A stretch of 64,000 nt of DNA from Aeromicrobium sp. A1-2 (GTDB lineage Bacteria; Actinomycetota; Actinomycetes; Propionibacteriales; Nocardioidaceae). A program made the position numbers and the translations under genes. The stretch is from assembly GCF_003443875.1 (NCBI RefSeq), contig NZ_CP027482.1:1054001-1118000 (forward strand), read 5' to 3'. Under the pieces are notes generated by a model. The model was given only the letters and a program-made list of their open reading frames with translations. It was not told the origin of the DNA and made no database searches. Below, piece after piece: positions 47,125 to 56,324 of the stretch; position 1 is the first letter of the stretch; every line of letters starts with the position of its first letter.

Positions 47125-47182
47125 GTCTGTCACTCTATGGTCGCGAGCTCGTCGAGCGCGACCACCCTCTAGGTTGGCTGGT

Positions 47183-48283
47183 ATGGACCTGTTGCATTCG
47201 CCATTGCACGACCGTCATGTCGCCCTGGGCGCCAAGCTCGCCGAGTTCGGGGGGTGGGAGATGCCCTTGGAGTACGCCGGCGGGAGAGTGCTCGCCGAGC
47301 ACAAGGCAGTCCGAGAGGCGGTCGGCCTGTTCGACGTCAGCCACCTCGGCAAGGCGCTCGTGCGGGGATCCGGCGCTGCGGAGTTCGTCAACACGTGCTT
47401 CACCAACGACCTGGGACGCATCGATAGCGGCAAGGCCCAGTACACGTTGTGCTGTGACGAGGACGGCGGCACGGTCGACGATCTGATCGCCTACCTGCGC
47501 AGCGACTTCGAGGTCTTCCTGATCCCCAACGCTGCCAACACGGCCTCAGTGGTCGCACGACTCGAGGCGGCGGCGCCGACCGGCATCGAGGTCGTCGACC
47601 AGCACCGCGACTTCGCCGTGCTCGCGATCCAGGGCCCGTTCAGCGATGAGGTGCTGACCTCGCTCGACCTGCCCGTCGACCACGAGTACATGTCGTTCGC
47701 CGATGCGACCATCGCGGGCCACGACATCACGGTGTGCCGCACGGGCTACACGGGTGAGCGCGGCTACGAGCTGGTTGTTCCGTCTGCATCGGCCGGCGAG
47801 GTGTGGGACGCCGTCATTGCCGCGGGGCAGGCACACGGCATCCGGGCCTGCGGTCTCGGCGCGCGTGACACGTTGCGTACCGAGATGGGCTACCCGCTGC
47901 ACGGGCACGAGCTGTCTGCCGAGATCAGCCCCGTCATGGCCCGGGCAGGTTGGGCGGTCGGCTGGAAGAAGCCGGCATTCTGGGGCAAGGCGGCGTTGGA
48001 GCGACAGCGCGAGGAGAAGGTCGTGCGTACGCTCCGCGGTCTCCTCTCGCAAGGGCGGGGCATCCCACGCCCGGGCATGAGAGTGCTCGATGCTGAAGGC
48101 AGGGAGCTTGGTGAGATCACCTCCGGCACGTTCTCGCCCACGCTGCGTCAGGGGATCGCCTTGGCGCTGCTCGAGCGGTCGGTCGAGGATGGCGCGACCG
48201 TCGTGGTGGACGTCCGTGGCCGCTCGGAGGCGTTCACCGTCACCAAGCCGCCCTTCGTGCAGCCGTCCACCAAGTCCAGCTAG
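47183..48283 (+). CDS. gcvT: glycine cleavage T-protein (aminomethyltransferase)
   Basis: 366 aa from ATG 47183. It has the usual opening [31 protein letters not shown], the folate-site Asp in [16 protein letters not shown], the [12 protein letters not shown] motif and the C-terminal barrel. It takes the aminomethyl group from lipoylated H-protein to tetrahydrofolate. H- and P-protein genes are not in the window. No glycine riboswitch is seen upstream; the intergenic space to pepA is only about 60 bp. Confidence 0.95.
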   Translation: MDLLHSPLHDRHVALGAKLAEFGGWEMPLEYAGGRVLAEHKAVREAVGLFDVSHLGKALVRGSGAAEFVNTCFTNDLGRIDSGKAQYTLCCDEDGGTVDDLIAYLRSDFEVFLIPNAANTASVVARLEAAAPTGIEVVDQHRDFAVLAIQGPFSDEVLTSLDLPVDHEYMSFADATIAGHDITVCRTGYTGERGYELVVPSASAGEVWDAVIAAGQAHGIRACGLGARDTLRTEMGYPLHGHELSAEISPVMARAGWAVGWKKPAFWGKAALERQREEKVVRTLRGLLSQGRGIPRPGMRVLDAEGRELGEITSGTFSPTLRQGIALALLERSVEDGATVVVDVRGRSEAFTVTKPPFVQPSTKSS

Positions 48284-48343
48284 CCCGCGCGGCGGACTCG
48301 CTAGGGTGGTGCGCCACACCCGTTCGACCACAGGAGCAGTGCG

Positions 48344-48544
48344 ATGAGCTGGACATGGACGTTGGAGACCTCACTGGGTGAAGTCACCGGGCGCTCGGAG
48401 GTCTTCGAGAGTCGTGGAGACGCCGAGTCGTGGGTCGGCGAGGCGTTCGGAGAACTGCTCGAACAGGGCGTCGACCAGGTACGGCTGTTCGACGGTGAGA
48501 CCCAGATCTACGGGCCGATGTCACTCCACGCCGAAAACAACTGA
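48344..48544 (+). CDS. conserved hypothetical small protein, 66 aa
   Basis: A short acidic protein, starting MSWTWTLETSLGEVTGRSEVFESRGDAESWVGEAFGELLEQG and ending with VDQVRLFDGETQIYGPMSLH. The beta-hairpin/helix/hairpin layout and clean start (GGAGCAG upstream) argue for a real gene, and similar proteins are widespread in actinobacteria. No function known. Runs parallel to gcvT, 60 bp after it. Confidence 0.65.
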   Translation: MSWTWTLETSLGEVTGRSEVFESRGDAESWVGEAFGELLEQGVDQVRLFDGETQIYGPMSLHAENN

Positions 48545-48572
48545 CCCACGGGCTCAAGGACCCGGGCTCGTC

Positions 48573-49121
48573 CTAGTAGCGGCTGGCCAGTGCCTCGCCG
48601 CGCTTGAGCTGCGGCTTCGGCAGGCGGAACCTGCGCAGCTGCGTGCTGCGCAGCACGGTGTACGCGATCGAGCCGCCGATCTCGTCAGGATCGAATCGCG
48701 CCTTGAGCTGCTTGCGCAGCCCGCGCACCAGGATGATCTCGTCGAGCACAGTCCCGATGATCACGAACGGGTAGAGCACGAATGTCGCAGCCGCGCTCCA
48801 CTGGGCGCCGGCGCCGACGATGCTCAGCAGCAGGATCAGGACCAGGAAGATCAGCAGGAACTCGGCGAAGTTCCAGCGGCGGTCGACATAGTCACGGCAG
48901 AACTTGCGTACCGGACCGCGCTCGCGAGCCGGGAGGAACTTCTCGTCGCCGGTCTTGAGCGCTTCGCGCTGCTTAAGCCGCAGCTCCTCGCGGGCCGCGC
49001 GCTCGCGCTTGACCTGGTCCTTGCGGGACACCGGAACCTTCATCTGCTTCTTGCGGGCCGCCTCGGCCTGCTTGCGACTGGGCGTCGCGCGCCCTTTGCC
49101 TGACTCCGTCTCGTCTACCAC
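48573..49121 (-). CDS. DUF3043 family membrane protein
   Basis: 182 aa from GTG 49121, chosen for GGTAGGG 8 bp before it; starts at 49130 and 49178 are possible. It has the DUF3043 pattern: a basic N-terminus (GKGRATPSRKQAEAARK), RERGPVRKFCRDYVDRRWNFAEF, then two hydrophobic helices in the middle. The family is specific to actinobacteria and of unknown role, often beside gcvT or PspA genes. Confidence 0.88.
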   Translation of the reverse strand: MVDETESGKGRATPSRKQAEAARKKQMKVPVSRKDQVKRERAAREELRLKQREALKTGDEKFLPARERGPVRKFCRDYVDRRWNFAEFLLIFLVLILLLSIVGAGAQWSAAATFVLYPFVIIGTVLDEIILVRGLRKQLKARFDPDEIGGSIAYTVLRSTQLRRFRLPKPQLKRGEALASRY

Positions 49122-49234
49122 CCGGGTCACCCTACCCGTAGGCTGGAGAGCATGAACGAGCGTCTGCGAGCGGGTCACGATACGGGAGTCGTGCTGCCGT
49201 CTCGGTGCTGTCGATTGGTCACGCAGGTGACCCG

Positions 49235-49960
49235 ATGAGCCTGGGCAGCCGCATCGCGACGATCTTCCGGTCCTGGCGATTCAGGGGCGACGACGTCGAT
49301 GGTCTGAAGGACCGGCTCGACGAGACGTACCGGACCCAGACCGCACTCCTTCGTCAGGTACGCCGCGGGGTCGCCGATGTTGCAACGAGCCGCAAGCGGG
49401 TCGAGCTCCAGCTCGTGGCCCTGACCCAGCAGTCCGCACAGCTCGACGACGAAGCGCGTCAGGCGGTCGCCCGGGGTGACGACGACGGCGCACGCTCGGT
49501 GCTGACCCGCAAGGTCGCTATCGAAAAGGCTGCGCAGGACCTCACCGCACGGCACGCCGATCTCAAGTCCGAGGAGAACAACCTGACGGCAACTGCGCTC
49601 AAGGTTGAGCGCGACGTCGAGGCATTCCGCGTCCGCAAGGACACCCTGGCGGCCCGGCACACCGCAGCCGCAGCCCGTGCGGAGATCAACAGTGCGACCT
49701 CGGGCATCAACTCGTCGGTCAGCGACGTGGGCCAGGCCATGGCGTCCGCGGAGCGGCGCACGCGTGAGCTCGAGGCGACCGCTGATGCCGTCGACGAGCT
49801 CGTGGCCGACGGGATCGTGGGCCGGCCGGGGGAGAGCGCCGACGCTGCGCTCGGTCGGCAGTTCGACGCGGCACTGGACGATGCCGAGGTCGATCGCCAG
49901 CTCGAGCAGATTTCAGGTCACGGGAAGGACGACGATGGCACGGACACGCTTCCGAAGTGA
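49235..49960 (+). CDS. pspA: PspA/IM30 family envelope-stress protein
   Basis: 241 aa from ATG 49235 (a GTG at 49205 is upstream). Almost entirely coiled coil with no membrane span, as in PspA/ESCRT-III-like proteins: RQVRRGVADVATSRKRVELQLVALTQQ, then AKKR-type heptads. These proteins sit on the inner face of the membrane and repair it under stress. The stop overlaps the htpX start region by 26 bp, so they are one operon with pspAB. Confidence 0.9.
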   Translation: MSLGSRIATIFRSWRFRGDDVDGLKDRLDETYRTQTALLRQVRRGVADVATSRKRVELQLVALTQQSAQLDDEARQAVARGDDDGARSVLTRKVAIEKAAQDLTARHADLKSEENNLTATALKVERDVEAFRVRKDTLAARHTAAAARAEINSATSGINSSVSDVGQAMASAERRTRELEATADAVDELVADGIVGRPGESADAALGRQFDAALDDAEVDRQLEQISGHGKDDDGTDTLPK

Positions 49961-50834
49961 CCGCGGTCTGACGCTGCGGATGGGCGGCGTCGGCCTGGGC
50001 CTGGGCCTCCTCTACGTTGCGTTCGGTGCAGTGCTGCTGACCGCCACTCCGCTGGGCGGATTCGGCATCGTGATCGTGCTCGCGATGGCTTGGGGCCAGT
50101 GGTACTTCTCAGACTCCCTGGCGCTGAAGTCGATGGGTGCCAAGATCGTCCAACCCGAGCAGGCACCTGAGCTGCACGCCATGATCGACCGGCTCTGCGC
50201 GCTCGCCGACATGCCCAAGCCACGGGTCGCCGTAGCGGTGACCGACATGCCCAATGCCTTCGCGACCGGTCGCTCGCCCCGACACTCCGCAGTGTGCGTC
50301 ACGACCGGCATCATGCAGCGACTCGACGCCGACGAGCTCGAGGGCGTGCTGGCGCACGAGCTCTCGCACGTGGCCAACCGTGACGTCACCGTCATGACCG
50401 TCGCGTCCTCGCTGGGGTTGCTCGCGGGTTTCATCACGCGGTGGGGCATGTATGCCGGCAACATCTTCGGCGGGCGGAACAACAGGAACAACGGCGCGGT
50501 GTTTCTCGTGGTGTTCCTGGTCAGCATGGCGGTGTACTTCCTGAGCTTCATCCTGACCCGCTCGCTGTCGCGCTATCGCGAGCTGAGCGCCGACCGCAGC
50601 GGGGCGTACCTGACCGGTCGGCCGTCGAAGCTGTCCTCTGCGCTGGTCAAGATCTCCGGCGACATGGCACGGATCCCCAACAGCGACCTGCGCGAGGGCC
50701 AGGCGATCAGCGCCTTCTTCTTCGCCCCGGCAATCAACCGGCAGTCCATCGGCGCACTGTTCTCCACGCACCCGCCTCTCCAGCAGCGGCTCGACCAGCT
50801 CGCGCAGGTCAGCGCCGAGCTCTCGGAGCGCTAA
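49935..50834 (+). CDS. htpX: HtpX-type membrane zinc metalloprotease
   Basis: 299 aa from ATG 49935. It has two N-terminal hydrophobic helices, the zinc site HELSHVANRD (Glu-His-His) and the third ligand in YRELSADRSG. A further transmembrane pair lies near 155-200. It is a quality-control protease in the cytoplasmic membrane. It is translationally coupled to pspA (26-bp overlap) and to pspAB (adjacent). Confidence 0.94.
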   Translation: MARTRFRSDRGLTLRMGGVGLGLGLLYVAFGAVLLTATPLGGFGIVIVLAMAWGQWYFSDSLALKSMGAKIVQPEQAPELHAMIDRLCALADMPKPRVAVAVTDMPNAFATGRSPRHSAVCVTTGIMQRLDADELEGVLAHELSHVANRDVTVMTVASSLGLLAGFITRWGMYAGNIFGGRNNRNNGAVFLVVFLVSMAVYFLSFILTRSLSRYRELSADRSGAYLTGRPSKLSSALVKISGDMARIPNSDLREGQAISAFFFAPAINRQSIGALFSTHPPLQQRLDQLAQVSAELSER

Positions 50835-51404
50835 GTGGGCATCTTCGACTCGCTGCTGGGCCGCAGCAAGCCGCCACCGGCCGACCTTGACGTCCTGTTT
50901 GCCGTGCCACAGGCCGCGCTGTCCCTGCAGACCGAAGGATTCACCACCTCCGGCTCGGGCTCGGTCTGCTTCCGTGACGTCGAGGGCAAGGCGGACGACG
51001 CTGTGATGGCCGAGGCGGAGCAGCTCATCCTGGCCGGGACAGGGGCGACGGTCGCCCGCAGCGAGGACCGGTTCGGATTCCACTGGCTCACGGTGGCACG
51101 TGCTGATCACGACGTGTCGGGCCTCGTGACCGACCTGCACGCCGTCAACAGCTCGCTGGTGGACGCGGGTTTCGGCTCTGCGTTGCTGTGCTCGACGATC
51201 GGTTTCGCCACCCCCGACGGCATGCCGCTCGGCCTGGTCTACCTCTACAAGCGCGGCACGTTCTACCCGTTCGCGCCGCTGGCGGGGGACAAGCGCGACA
51301 ACGCGCTGGAGCTGCAGGTCAGGGGAGTCGTCGGCGAAGACGTGCCGGTCGAGCCAGATCTCACCAAGTGGCTCGCGATCTGGGGAGCACCGGGGTTGAC
51401 CTAG
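50835..51404 (+). CDS. pspAB: PspA-associated protein PspAB
   Basis: 189 aa, GTG directly after the htpX stop. The start MGIFDSLLGRSKPPPADLDVLFAVPQAALSL and the YLYKRGTFYPFAP segment are those of PspAB. In actinobacteria the genes pspA, pspAA, htpX and pspAB are often grouped; the small pspAA gene is not seen here. Function is linked to the Psp response but not known in detail. Confidence 0.88.
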   Translation: MGIFDSLLGRSKPPPADLDVLFAVPQAALSLQTEGFTTSGSGSVCFRDVEGKADDAVMAEAEQLILAGTGATVARSEDRFGFHWLTVARADHDVSGLVTDLHAVNSSLVDAGFGSALLCSTIGFATPDGMPLGLVYLYKRGTFYPFAPLAGDKRDNALELQVRGVVGEDVPVEPDLTKWLAIWGAPGLT

Positions 51405-51440
51405 GAGACGTCGTGGGCGCCGTCGCGATAGGTTGGCCAA

Positions 51441-52712
51441 GTGACGTTCGCCGCGCTGTCCCGTGACCAGATCCAAGCTCTGCTCGACGAGCAGACCGCC
51501 GCCTACCGCACATTGCAGAAGTCGGGTCTCAAGCTCGACCTGACCCGCGGCAAGCCCTCGCCGGAGCAGCTCGACCTGTCGAACGACCTGCTGTCGTTGC
51601 CCGGTCAGGACTTCACCGACGCGGCCGGGACGGACACCCGAAATTACGGGGGGCTCACGGGTCTGGCTGAGCTCCGTGAGATCTTCGCGCCAATCATGCA
51701 GGTTCCCGTCGCCCAGGTCGTCGCCGGTGACAACGCGAGCCTCGCGATGATGCACGACAACTTGGTCTTCGCGCTGTTCCACGGCGTGGCGGACTCCGAG
51801 CAGCCCTGGGGAGTCGAGGAAGCGGTCAAGTTCATCTGCCCCGTTCCCGGCTACGACCGACACTTCGCCCTGTTGGAGGAGTACGGCATCGAGATGCTCC
51901 CGGTCGATCTGCTCGACGACGGGCCCGACGTCGACGCCGTGCGTGAGCTGGTCAAGGATCCCGCAGTCAAGGGCATGTGGCTCGTTCCGACGTACTCCAA
52001 CCCGACCGGGTCGGTCGTGAGCGAGGCGGTTGCCGCCGAGCTCGCCGCGATGGAGACCGCAGCGCCGGACTTCCGGATCTTCTGGGACAACGCCTACGCG
52101 GTGCACCACCTGACCGAGCAGCAGACCAAGACCGCCGACATCCTGGGCTTGTGCTCGGCGTCGGGGCACCCCAACCGGGCCGTGATCTTCGCATCGACCT
52201 CCAAGATCACCTTCGCCGGCTCCGGTGTCTGCTTCCTGGGCAGCTCCCCGGACAACATCGCGTGGTACCTCGGCCATCTCGGCAAGCGCACGATCGGCCC
52301 GGACAAGGTCAATCAGCTCCGCCACGCCCGGCACCTAGGTGACGTCGACGGGGTTCACGCCCTGATGGACCGTCACCGCGCGATCCTCGCTCCGAAATTC
52401 CAGGCCGTCGTTGACATCCTGAAGGCCCGACTCGGCGAGCACGCCGTCGCGAGCTGGACCGAGCCCAAGGGTGGCTACTTCGTGAGCCTGGACGTCCTCG
52501 ACGGCACCGCCACGCGCGTCATCCAGCTGGCTCGTGAGGCCGGGGTAGCCATGACGCCGGCCGGAGCCGCGTTCCCATATGGCGACGACCCGCGCGACCG
52601 CAACATCCGGATCGCTCCGTCCTACCCGTCCCCGGACGAGCTGGCGGCCGCGATCGACGTGCTGGCGACCTGCGTGCTCATCGCCACAGCCGAGCAAGCC
52701 CTCGCCCAGTAG
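51441..52712 (+). CDS. aminotransferase class I/II, aspartate-type (MocR-like group Ic)
   Basis: 423 aa. The PLP lysine lies in FASTSKITFAG; the substrate carboxylate-binding Arg in RNIRIAPSYPS. TRGKPSPEQLDLS and YGGLTGLAELREIF are typical of the actinobacterial subgroup Ic aspartate aminotransferases (C. glutamicum AspT type), which differ from classical AspC. The reaction is most likely aspartate plus 2-oxoglutarate to oxaloacetate plus glutamate. Its start is 36 bp after pspAB. Confidence 0.92.
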   Translation: MTFAALSRDQIQALLDEQTAAYRTLQKSGLKLDLTRGKPSPEQLDLSNDLLSLPGQDFTDAAGTDTRNYGGLTGLAELREIFAPIMQVPVAQVVAGDNASLAMMHDNLVFALFHGVADSEQPWGVEEAVKFICPVPGYDRHFALLEEYGIEMLPVDLLDDGPDVDAVRELVKDPAVKGMWLVPTYSNPTGSVVSEAVAAELAAMETAAPDFRIFWDNAYAVHHLTEQQTKTADILGLCSASGHPNRAVIFASTSKITFAGSGVCFLGSSPDNIAWYLGHLGKRTIGPDKVNQLRHARHLGDVDGVHALMDRHRAILAPKFQAVVDILKARLGEHAVASWTEPKGGYFVSLDVLDGTATRVIQLAREAGVAMTPAGAAFPYGDDPRDRNIRIAPSYPSPDELAAAIDVLATCVLIATAEQALAQ

Positions 52713-52754
52713 CCACCGGCTCAGCGGGGACGTGAGCGTGCGGGGGGTGAGGGG

Positions 52755-53870
52755 ATGAGAATCCTGGTCGCGCCGGACGCCTTCGGCGGCACGCTGTCCG
52801 CGCCCGAGGCGGTCAAGGCCATCATCGAGGGCTGGCACCGGCATGCTCCGGGCGATGTGCTGACCGCTGCCGCGATGGCCGACGGCGGTCCGGGATTCGT
52901 CGATGTCCTGCACCAGGGCATCGGCGGCGCGCTGGCCGCCGTGACGGTACGTGGCCCGGTCGGCCTCGAGGTGCCGGTCACGCTCCTGCACGCCGACGGC
53001 ACGGCATATGTCGAGAGCGCCCAGGCGTGCGGACTCCACCTCGTCGACCCGCCGGACCCGACCCACTCATCGACGTATGGCGTGGGCCAGGCCGTCGACG
53101 CTGCCGTCGCGGCGGGCGCCACGCGCATCGTCGTCGGACTCGGCGGCAGCGCGACCAACGACGGGGGAGCAGGGCTGCTTGCGGCCCTCGGCGCCACCGC
53201 GGACGTGCCGCTCGACGCCGGTCCGTCAGGACTGTCCGGCATCACCGAGATCGATCTCTCAGCGGCGCAGGGTCGTCTCGCGGACATCGAGCTGGTCATT
53301 GCCGCCGACGTCGACCTCGGCCTGCTGGGCATGTTCGGCGCGACCAAGACCTTCGGCCCGCAGAAAGGGCTGTCCGACGAGCAGATCATTGCCGTGGACG
53401 GGGTGCTCGACCGATATGTCGTCGCGTGCTGTGGCCCGACCCCTGCCGAGCGACGCATCGCGGACGCCAAGGGCGCGGGCGCCGCCGGTGGCCTGGGCTT
53501 CGCCCTGATGCTGCTCGGCGGGCACGTCGTGTCGGGCATCGATCTGGTGGCCGAGGCCGTGGGTCTCACGACGCAGGCTGCCGAGCACGACCTGGTCGTG
53601 ACCGGTGAAGGCACCTACGACTTCTCCTCGCGCGCCGGCAAGGTCGCCTTCGGCGTGGCGACGGTCGCCGCCGCGGCGGCTCGCCCGTGCATCGTCCTGG
53701 CCGGACAGGTCAGTGTCGGTTCCCGGGAGATGCGGGCGATGGGCATCGAGAGCGCGTACGCCGTGGCCGATGTCGTCGGTCTCGAGTCGTCGATGCGCGA
53801 GCCCTTCGCTGGGCTCGCGACGCTGGCCGAGCGCGTTGCCCGCACGTGGTCGCCCCGCGCCGTGGAGTGA
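52755..53870 (+). CDS. glycerate kinase (type 1)
   Basis: 371 aa. GlxK/GarK-type: VAPDAFGGTLSAPEAVKAI at the start (family has FKGSLSA-like motif), the AMADGGPGF catalytic loop, VGLGGSATNDGGAGLLAALGA and the GEGTYDFSSRAGKV segment near the end. It phosphorylates glycerate to 2- or 3-phosphoglycerate; which product is unknown. It is followed by the iron-sulfur gene on the same strand, as in mycobacterial synteny. Confidence 0.93.
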   Translation: MRILVAPDAFGGTLSAPEAVKAIIEGWHRHAPGDVLTAAAMADGGPGFVDVLHQGIGGALAAVTVRGPVGLEVPVTLLHADGTAYVESAQACGLHLVDPPDPTHSSTYGVGQAVDAAVAAGATRIVVGLGGSATNDGGAGLLAALGATADVPLDAGPSGLSGITEIDLSAAQGRLADIELVIAADVDLGLLGMFGATKTFGPQKGLSDEQIIAVDGVLDRYVVACCGPTPAERRIADAKGAGAAGGLGFALMLLGGHVVSGIDLVAEAVGLTTQAAEHDLVVTGEGTYDFSSRAGKVAFGVATVAAAAARPCIVLAGQVSVGSREMRAMGIESAYAVADVVGLESSMREPFAGLATLAERVARTWSPRAVE

Positions 53871-53964
53871 CGGCGTACGATGGAATGGAATCGCCACGGT
53901 CCCTGTTGACATCGTGACGAGACCACGGACCAGATTGCTGCACCGAATTTTGGGGAGGACCCAC

Positions 53965-54333
53965 ATGACGATCGAGACTGAACAGTCCACCGTCGAGACC
54001 GCACCTGCCACGGAAGTGACCCTCAGCGAGGGCGCCGCCGAGAAGGTGAGCAGCCTGCTCGCGCAGGAAGGTCGCGATGACCTCTCGCTCCGCATCGCGG
54101 TGCAGCCCGGCGGTTGTTCCGGACTGCGTTACCAGCTCTTCTTCGACGAGCGTTCGCTCGACGGCGACCAGATCTTCGAGTTCGGTGGCGTCAAGGTCGT
54201 TGTCGACCGGATGAGCCTCCCGTACCTCGGCGGCGCGACGATCGACTTCGTCGACACGATCGAGAAGCAGGGCTTCACGATCGACAACCCCATGGCCACC
54301 GGCTCGTGCGCCTGCGGTGACTCGTTCCACTGA
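53965..54333 (+). CDS. erpA: ErpA/HesB-type iron-sulfur insertion protein
   Basis: 122 aa from ATG 53965. It has all three conserved cysteines of the A-type carriers: GGCSGLRY near 51 and the C-terminal CACGDSF. It delivers Fe-S clusters to target proteins, which here include the Rieske and radical-SAM enzymes nearby. The symbol is by resemblance to mycobacterial Rv2204c-like ErpA, which has the same neighbours. Confidence 0.92.
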   Translation: MTIETEQSTVETAPATEVTLSEGAAEKVSSLLAQEGRDDLSLRIAVQPGGCSGLRYQLFFDERSLDGDQIFEFGGVKVVVDRMSLPYLGGATIDFVDTIEKQGFTIDNPMATGSCACGDSFH

Positions 54334-54357
54334 CGCACTGAGAGTTACTTCATACGA

Positions 54358-54382
54358 CGGCCTCCCGCATTGCGGGAGGCCG
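54358..54382. terminator. strong bidirectional terminator after erpA
   Basis: A perfect 12-bp inverted repeat, CGGCCTCCCGCA/TGCGGGAGGCCG, followed by TTGTCT. It separates erpA from adoK. Confidence 0.85.
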
Positions 54383-54399
54383 TTGTCTATGGTGTTGGG

Positions 54400-55374
54400 G
54401 TGCACCTCGCCATCACCGGATCAATCGCCACTGACCACCTCATGACCTTCCCGGGCAAGTTCGCCGATTCACTCGTGCCGGACCAGCTCGACAAGATCTC
54501 GCTGTCCTTCCTCGTGGAGGACCTCGACGTACGTCGCGGGGGGTGTGCCGCGAACATCACCTACGCGCTGGCCAAGCTGGGCCACCGCGCGCTGCTCGTC
54601 GGCGCTGTCGGCCGCGACTTCGAGGCCGAGTACCGCGGCTGGCTCGACGCGGCGGGTGTTGACACCTCCGGCGTCCTGGTCTCGGAGACCCGGCACACCG
54701 CGCGCTTCGTCTGCACGACCGACACCGACATGGCACAGATCGCCACCTTCTACGCCGGTGCGATGTCCGAGTCACGCGATATCGATCTGCTAGCCGCCGG
54801 TGACGGCTTCGACCTCGTCCTGGTCGGCCCCGACGACCCCGAGGGCATGCTGCGGCACACCAACACGTGCCGCGAGCACGGCATCCCGTTTGCGGCCGAC
54901 GTCTCGCAGCAGCTGGCCTGGGCCGAGGGCGACGTCATCCGAGAGCTGATCGACGGCGCGACCTACCTGTTCAGCAATGACTACGAGGCTGCGCTGATCG
55001 AGCAGAAGACCGGCTGGTCCTCCGCAGACGTCCAGGCGCACGTCGTGACCCGCATCGTGACCCGCGGCAAGGACGGCGTCACGGTCTATCCGGCCGACGG
55101 CGACTCGATCCATGTCGACGCGATCGAGGGCATCGTCGCGGTCGACCCGACCGGCGTCGGTGACAGCTTCCGCGCCGGATTCCTCGCCGGCGTCGCAGCG
55201 GGTCTGGACTTCGAACGATCCGCACAGATCGGCTGCACGATCGCGGCCAGCGTCGTCGAGACGGTTGGCACCCAGGAGTACCAGCTGGACCGCGACGGCT
55301 TCCTCAAGCGCATCGGTTCGGCGTACGGCGAGACTGCTCGTAGCGAGATCGACGCCGCGCTCTCCCTGACGTGA
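54400..55374 (+). CDS. adoK: adenosine kinase, PfkB family
   Basis: 324 aa from GTG 54400, just after the terminator. It matches the M. tuberculosis AdoK (Rv2202c) in length and segments: the AITGSIATDHLMTFPG start, RRGGCAANITYALAKLG, and the PfkB signature VDPTGVGDSFRAGFL with the catalytic Asp. The enzyme salvages adenosine to AMP. Conserved synteny with ctaC, erpA and glycerate kinase supports the name. Confidence 0.92.
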   Translation: MHLAITGSIATDHLMTFPGKFADSLVPDQLDKISLSFLVEDLDVRRGGCAANITYALAKLGHRALLVGAVGRDFEAEYRGWLDAAGVDTSGVLVSETRHTARFVCTTDTDMAQIATFYAGAMSESRDIDLLAAGDGFDLVLVGPDDPEGMLRHTNTCREHGIPFAADVSQQLAWAEGDVIRELIDGATYLFSNDYEAALIEQKTGWSSADVQAHVVTRIVTRGKDGVTVYPADGDSIHVDAIEGIVAVDPTGVGDSFRAGFLAGVAAGLDFERSAQIGCTIAASVVETVGTQEYQLDRDGFLKRIGSAYGETARSEIDAALSLT

Positions 55375-55452
55375 CAGACCACTTCCCTCGTCCTGCACAA
55401 CACAGGCTGACCTCAGCGCAACCACCCGGTCGCGCTGAAGTAAGGTGCTCTC

Positions 55453-56319
55453 GTGTCATCACGTGACAAACATGGTCCAGAAAGGCGCCCCGTGGCCCGG
55501 ATGAAGTTGGCGGTTCTCGCCGTTGCCGCCGTCGCATTGAGCGGCTGTTCCCCGATCGACGATTCGGACATCAAGCGGCTTGCGCTGCCTGTCGCCGGAA
55601 GCGATCGCTCTCAGTCGATGTGGGACCTGTGGTTGGGTGCCTGGATCGCCGCACTCGCCATCTTCCTGCTGGTCTTCGGCCTGATCGTCTACGCGATGAT
55701 CCGCTACCGCCGGCGCAGCGACGACGAGGTCCCGGTCCAGACCCGCTACAACCTGCCTATCGAGGCGCTCTACACGTTCGCCCCGGTCATCATCGTTGCG
55801 GTCTTCTTCTTCCACGCCGTGACGTCGCAGAACGACATGCTGCGCGACGTGGAGAACCCCGACCATGTCGTCGAGGTCGTCGGCAGCAAGTGGCAGTGGG
55901 CGTTCAACTACATCGACGAGCCCGCAACGCAGGGTGACGACGTCTTCGACATCGGCACGACCGAGGACCCGACCGAGTTGTGGCTTCCGGTCAACGAGTC
56001 CGTGCGTTTCCGTCTGCGGTCACCTGATGTCATCCACTCGTTCTGGGTCCCGGAGTTCTACTTCAAGATGGACGTCATCCCGGGCCAGAAGAATCACTTC
56101 GACATGACACCGACCCGGGAAGGCGTCTTCACCGGGCGCTGCGCCGAGTTGTGTGGCCTCTACCACTCGCGGATGATCTTCAAGGTCCACGTGGTGTCCA
56201 AGGCCGAGTACGACGCACACCTGGTCGAGCTCAAGGACAGCGGCGAGATCGGGGCCCCCCAGGGCGCGAAGGAAGCCAGGACCATTGCCGGGCTCAACGA
56301 GAACGAGAGTGAGGACTAG
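55453..56319 (+). CDS. ctaC: cytochrome c oxidase subunit II
   Basis: 288 aa. Signal region with lipobox LSGC (residue 32), two transmembrane helices (about 57-82 and 100-118), then the CuA domain: SKWQWAFNY and the copper motif [12 protein letters not shown]. It takes electrons from the bc1 complex, probably via the fused cytochrome c of QcrC, since actinobacteria lack soluble cytochrome c. It starts the ctaC-ctaD-ctaF operon. Confidence 0.96.
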   Translation: MSSRDKHGPERRPVARMKLAVLAVAAVALSGCSPIDDSDIKRLALPVAGSDRSQSMWDLWLGAWIAALAIFLLVFGLIVYAMIRYRRRSDDEVPVQTRYNLPIEALYTFAPVIIVAVFFFHAVTSQNDMLRDVENPDHVVEVVGSKWQWAFNYIDEPATQGDDVFDIGTTEDPTELWLPVNESVRFRLRSPDVIHSFWVPEFYFKMDVIPGQKNHFDMTPTREGVFTGRCAELCGLYHSRMIFKVHVVSKAEYDAHLVELKDSGEIGAPQGAKEARTIAGLNENESED

Positions 56320-56324
56320 GTCTG

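Noticed and set aside
47125-47182. Possible glycine riboswitch before gcvT
   Set aside because: The intergenic space is about 60 bp, too short, and shows no conserved aptamer.
50109-52334. 741-aa minus-strand open frame
   Set aside because: Antisense to htpX, pspAB and the aminotransferase; low-complexity Arg/Gly/Val translation without motifs.
54383-54399. Longer adoK frame starting at 54370
   Set aside because: It would begin inside the erpA terminator; GTG 54400 gives the 324-aa length of the characterised homologue.
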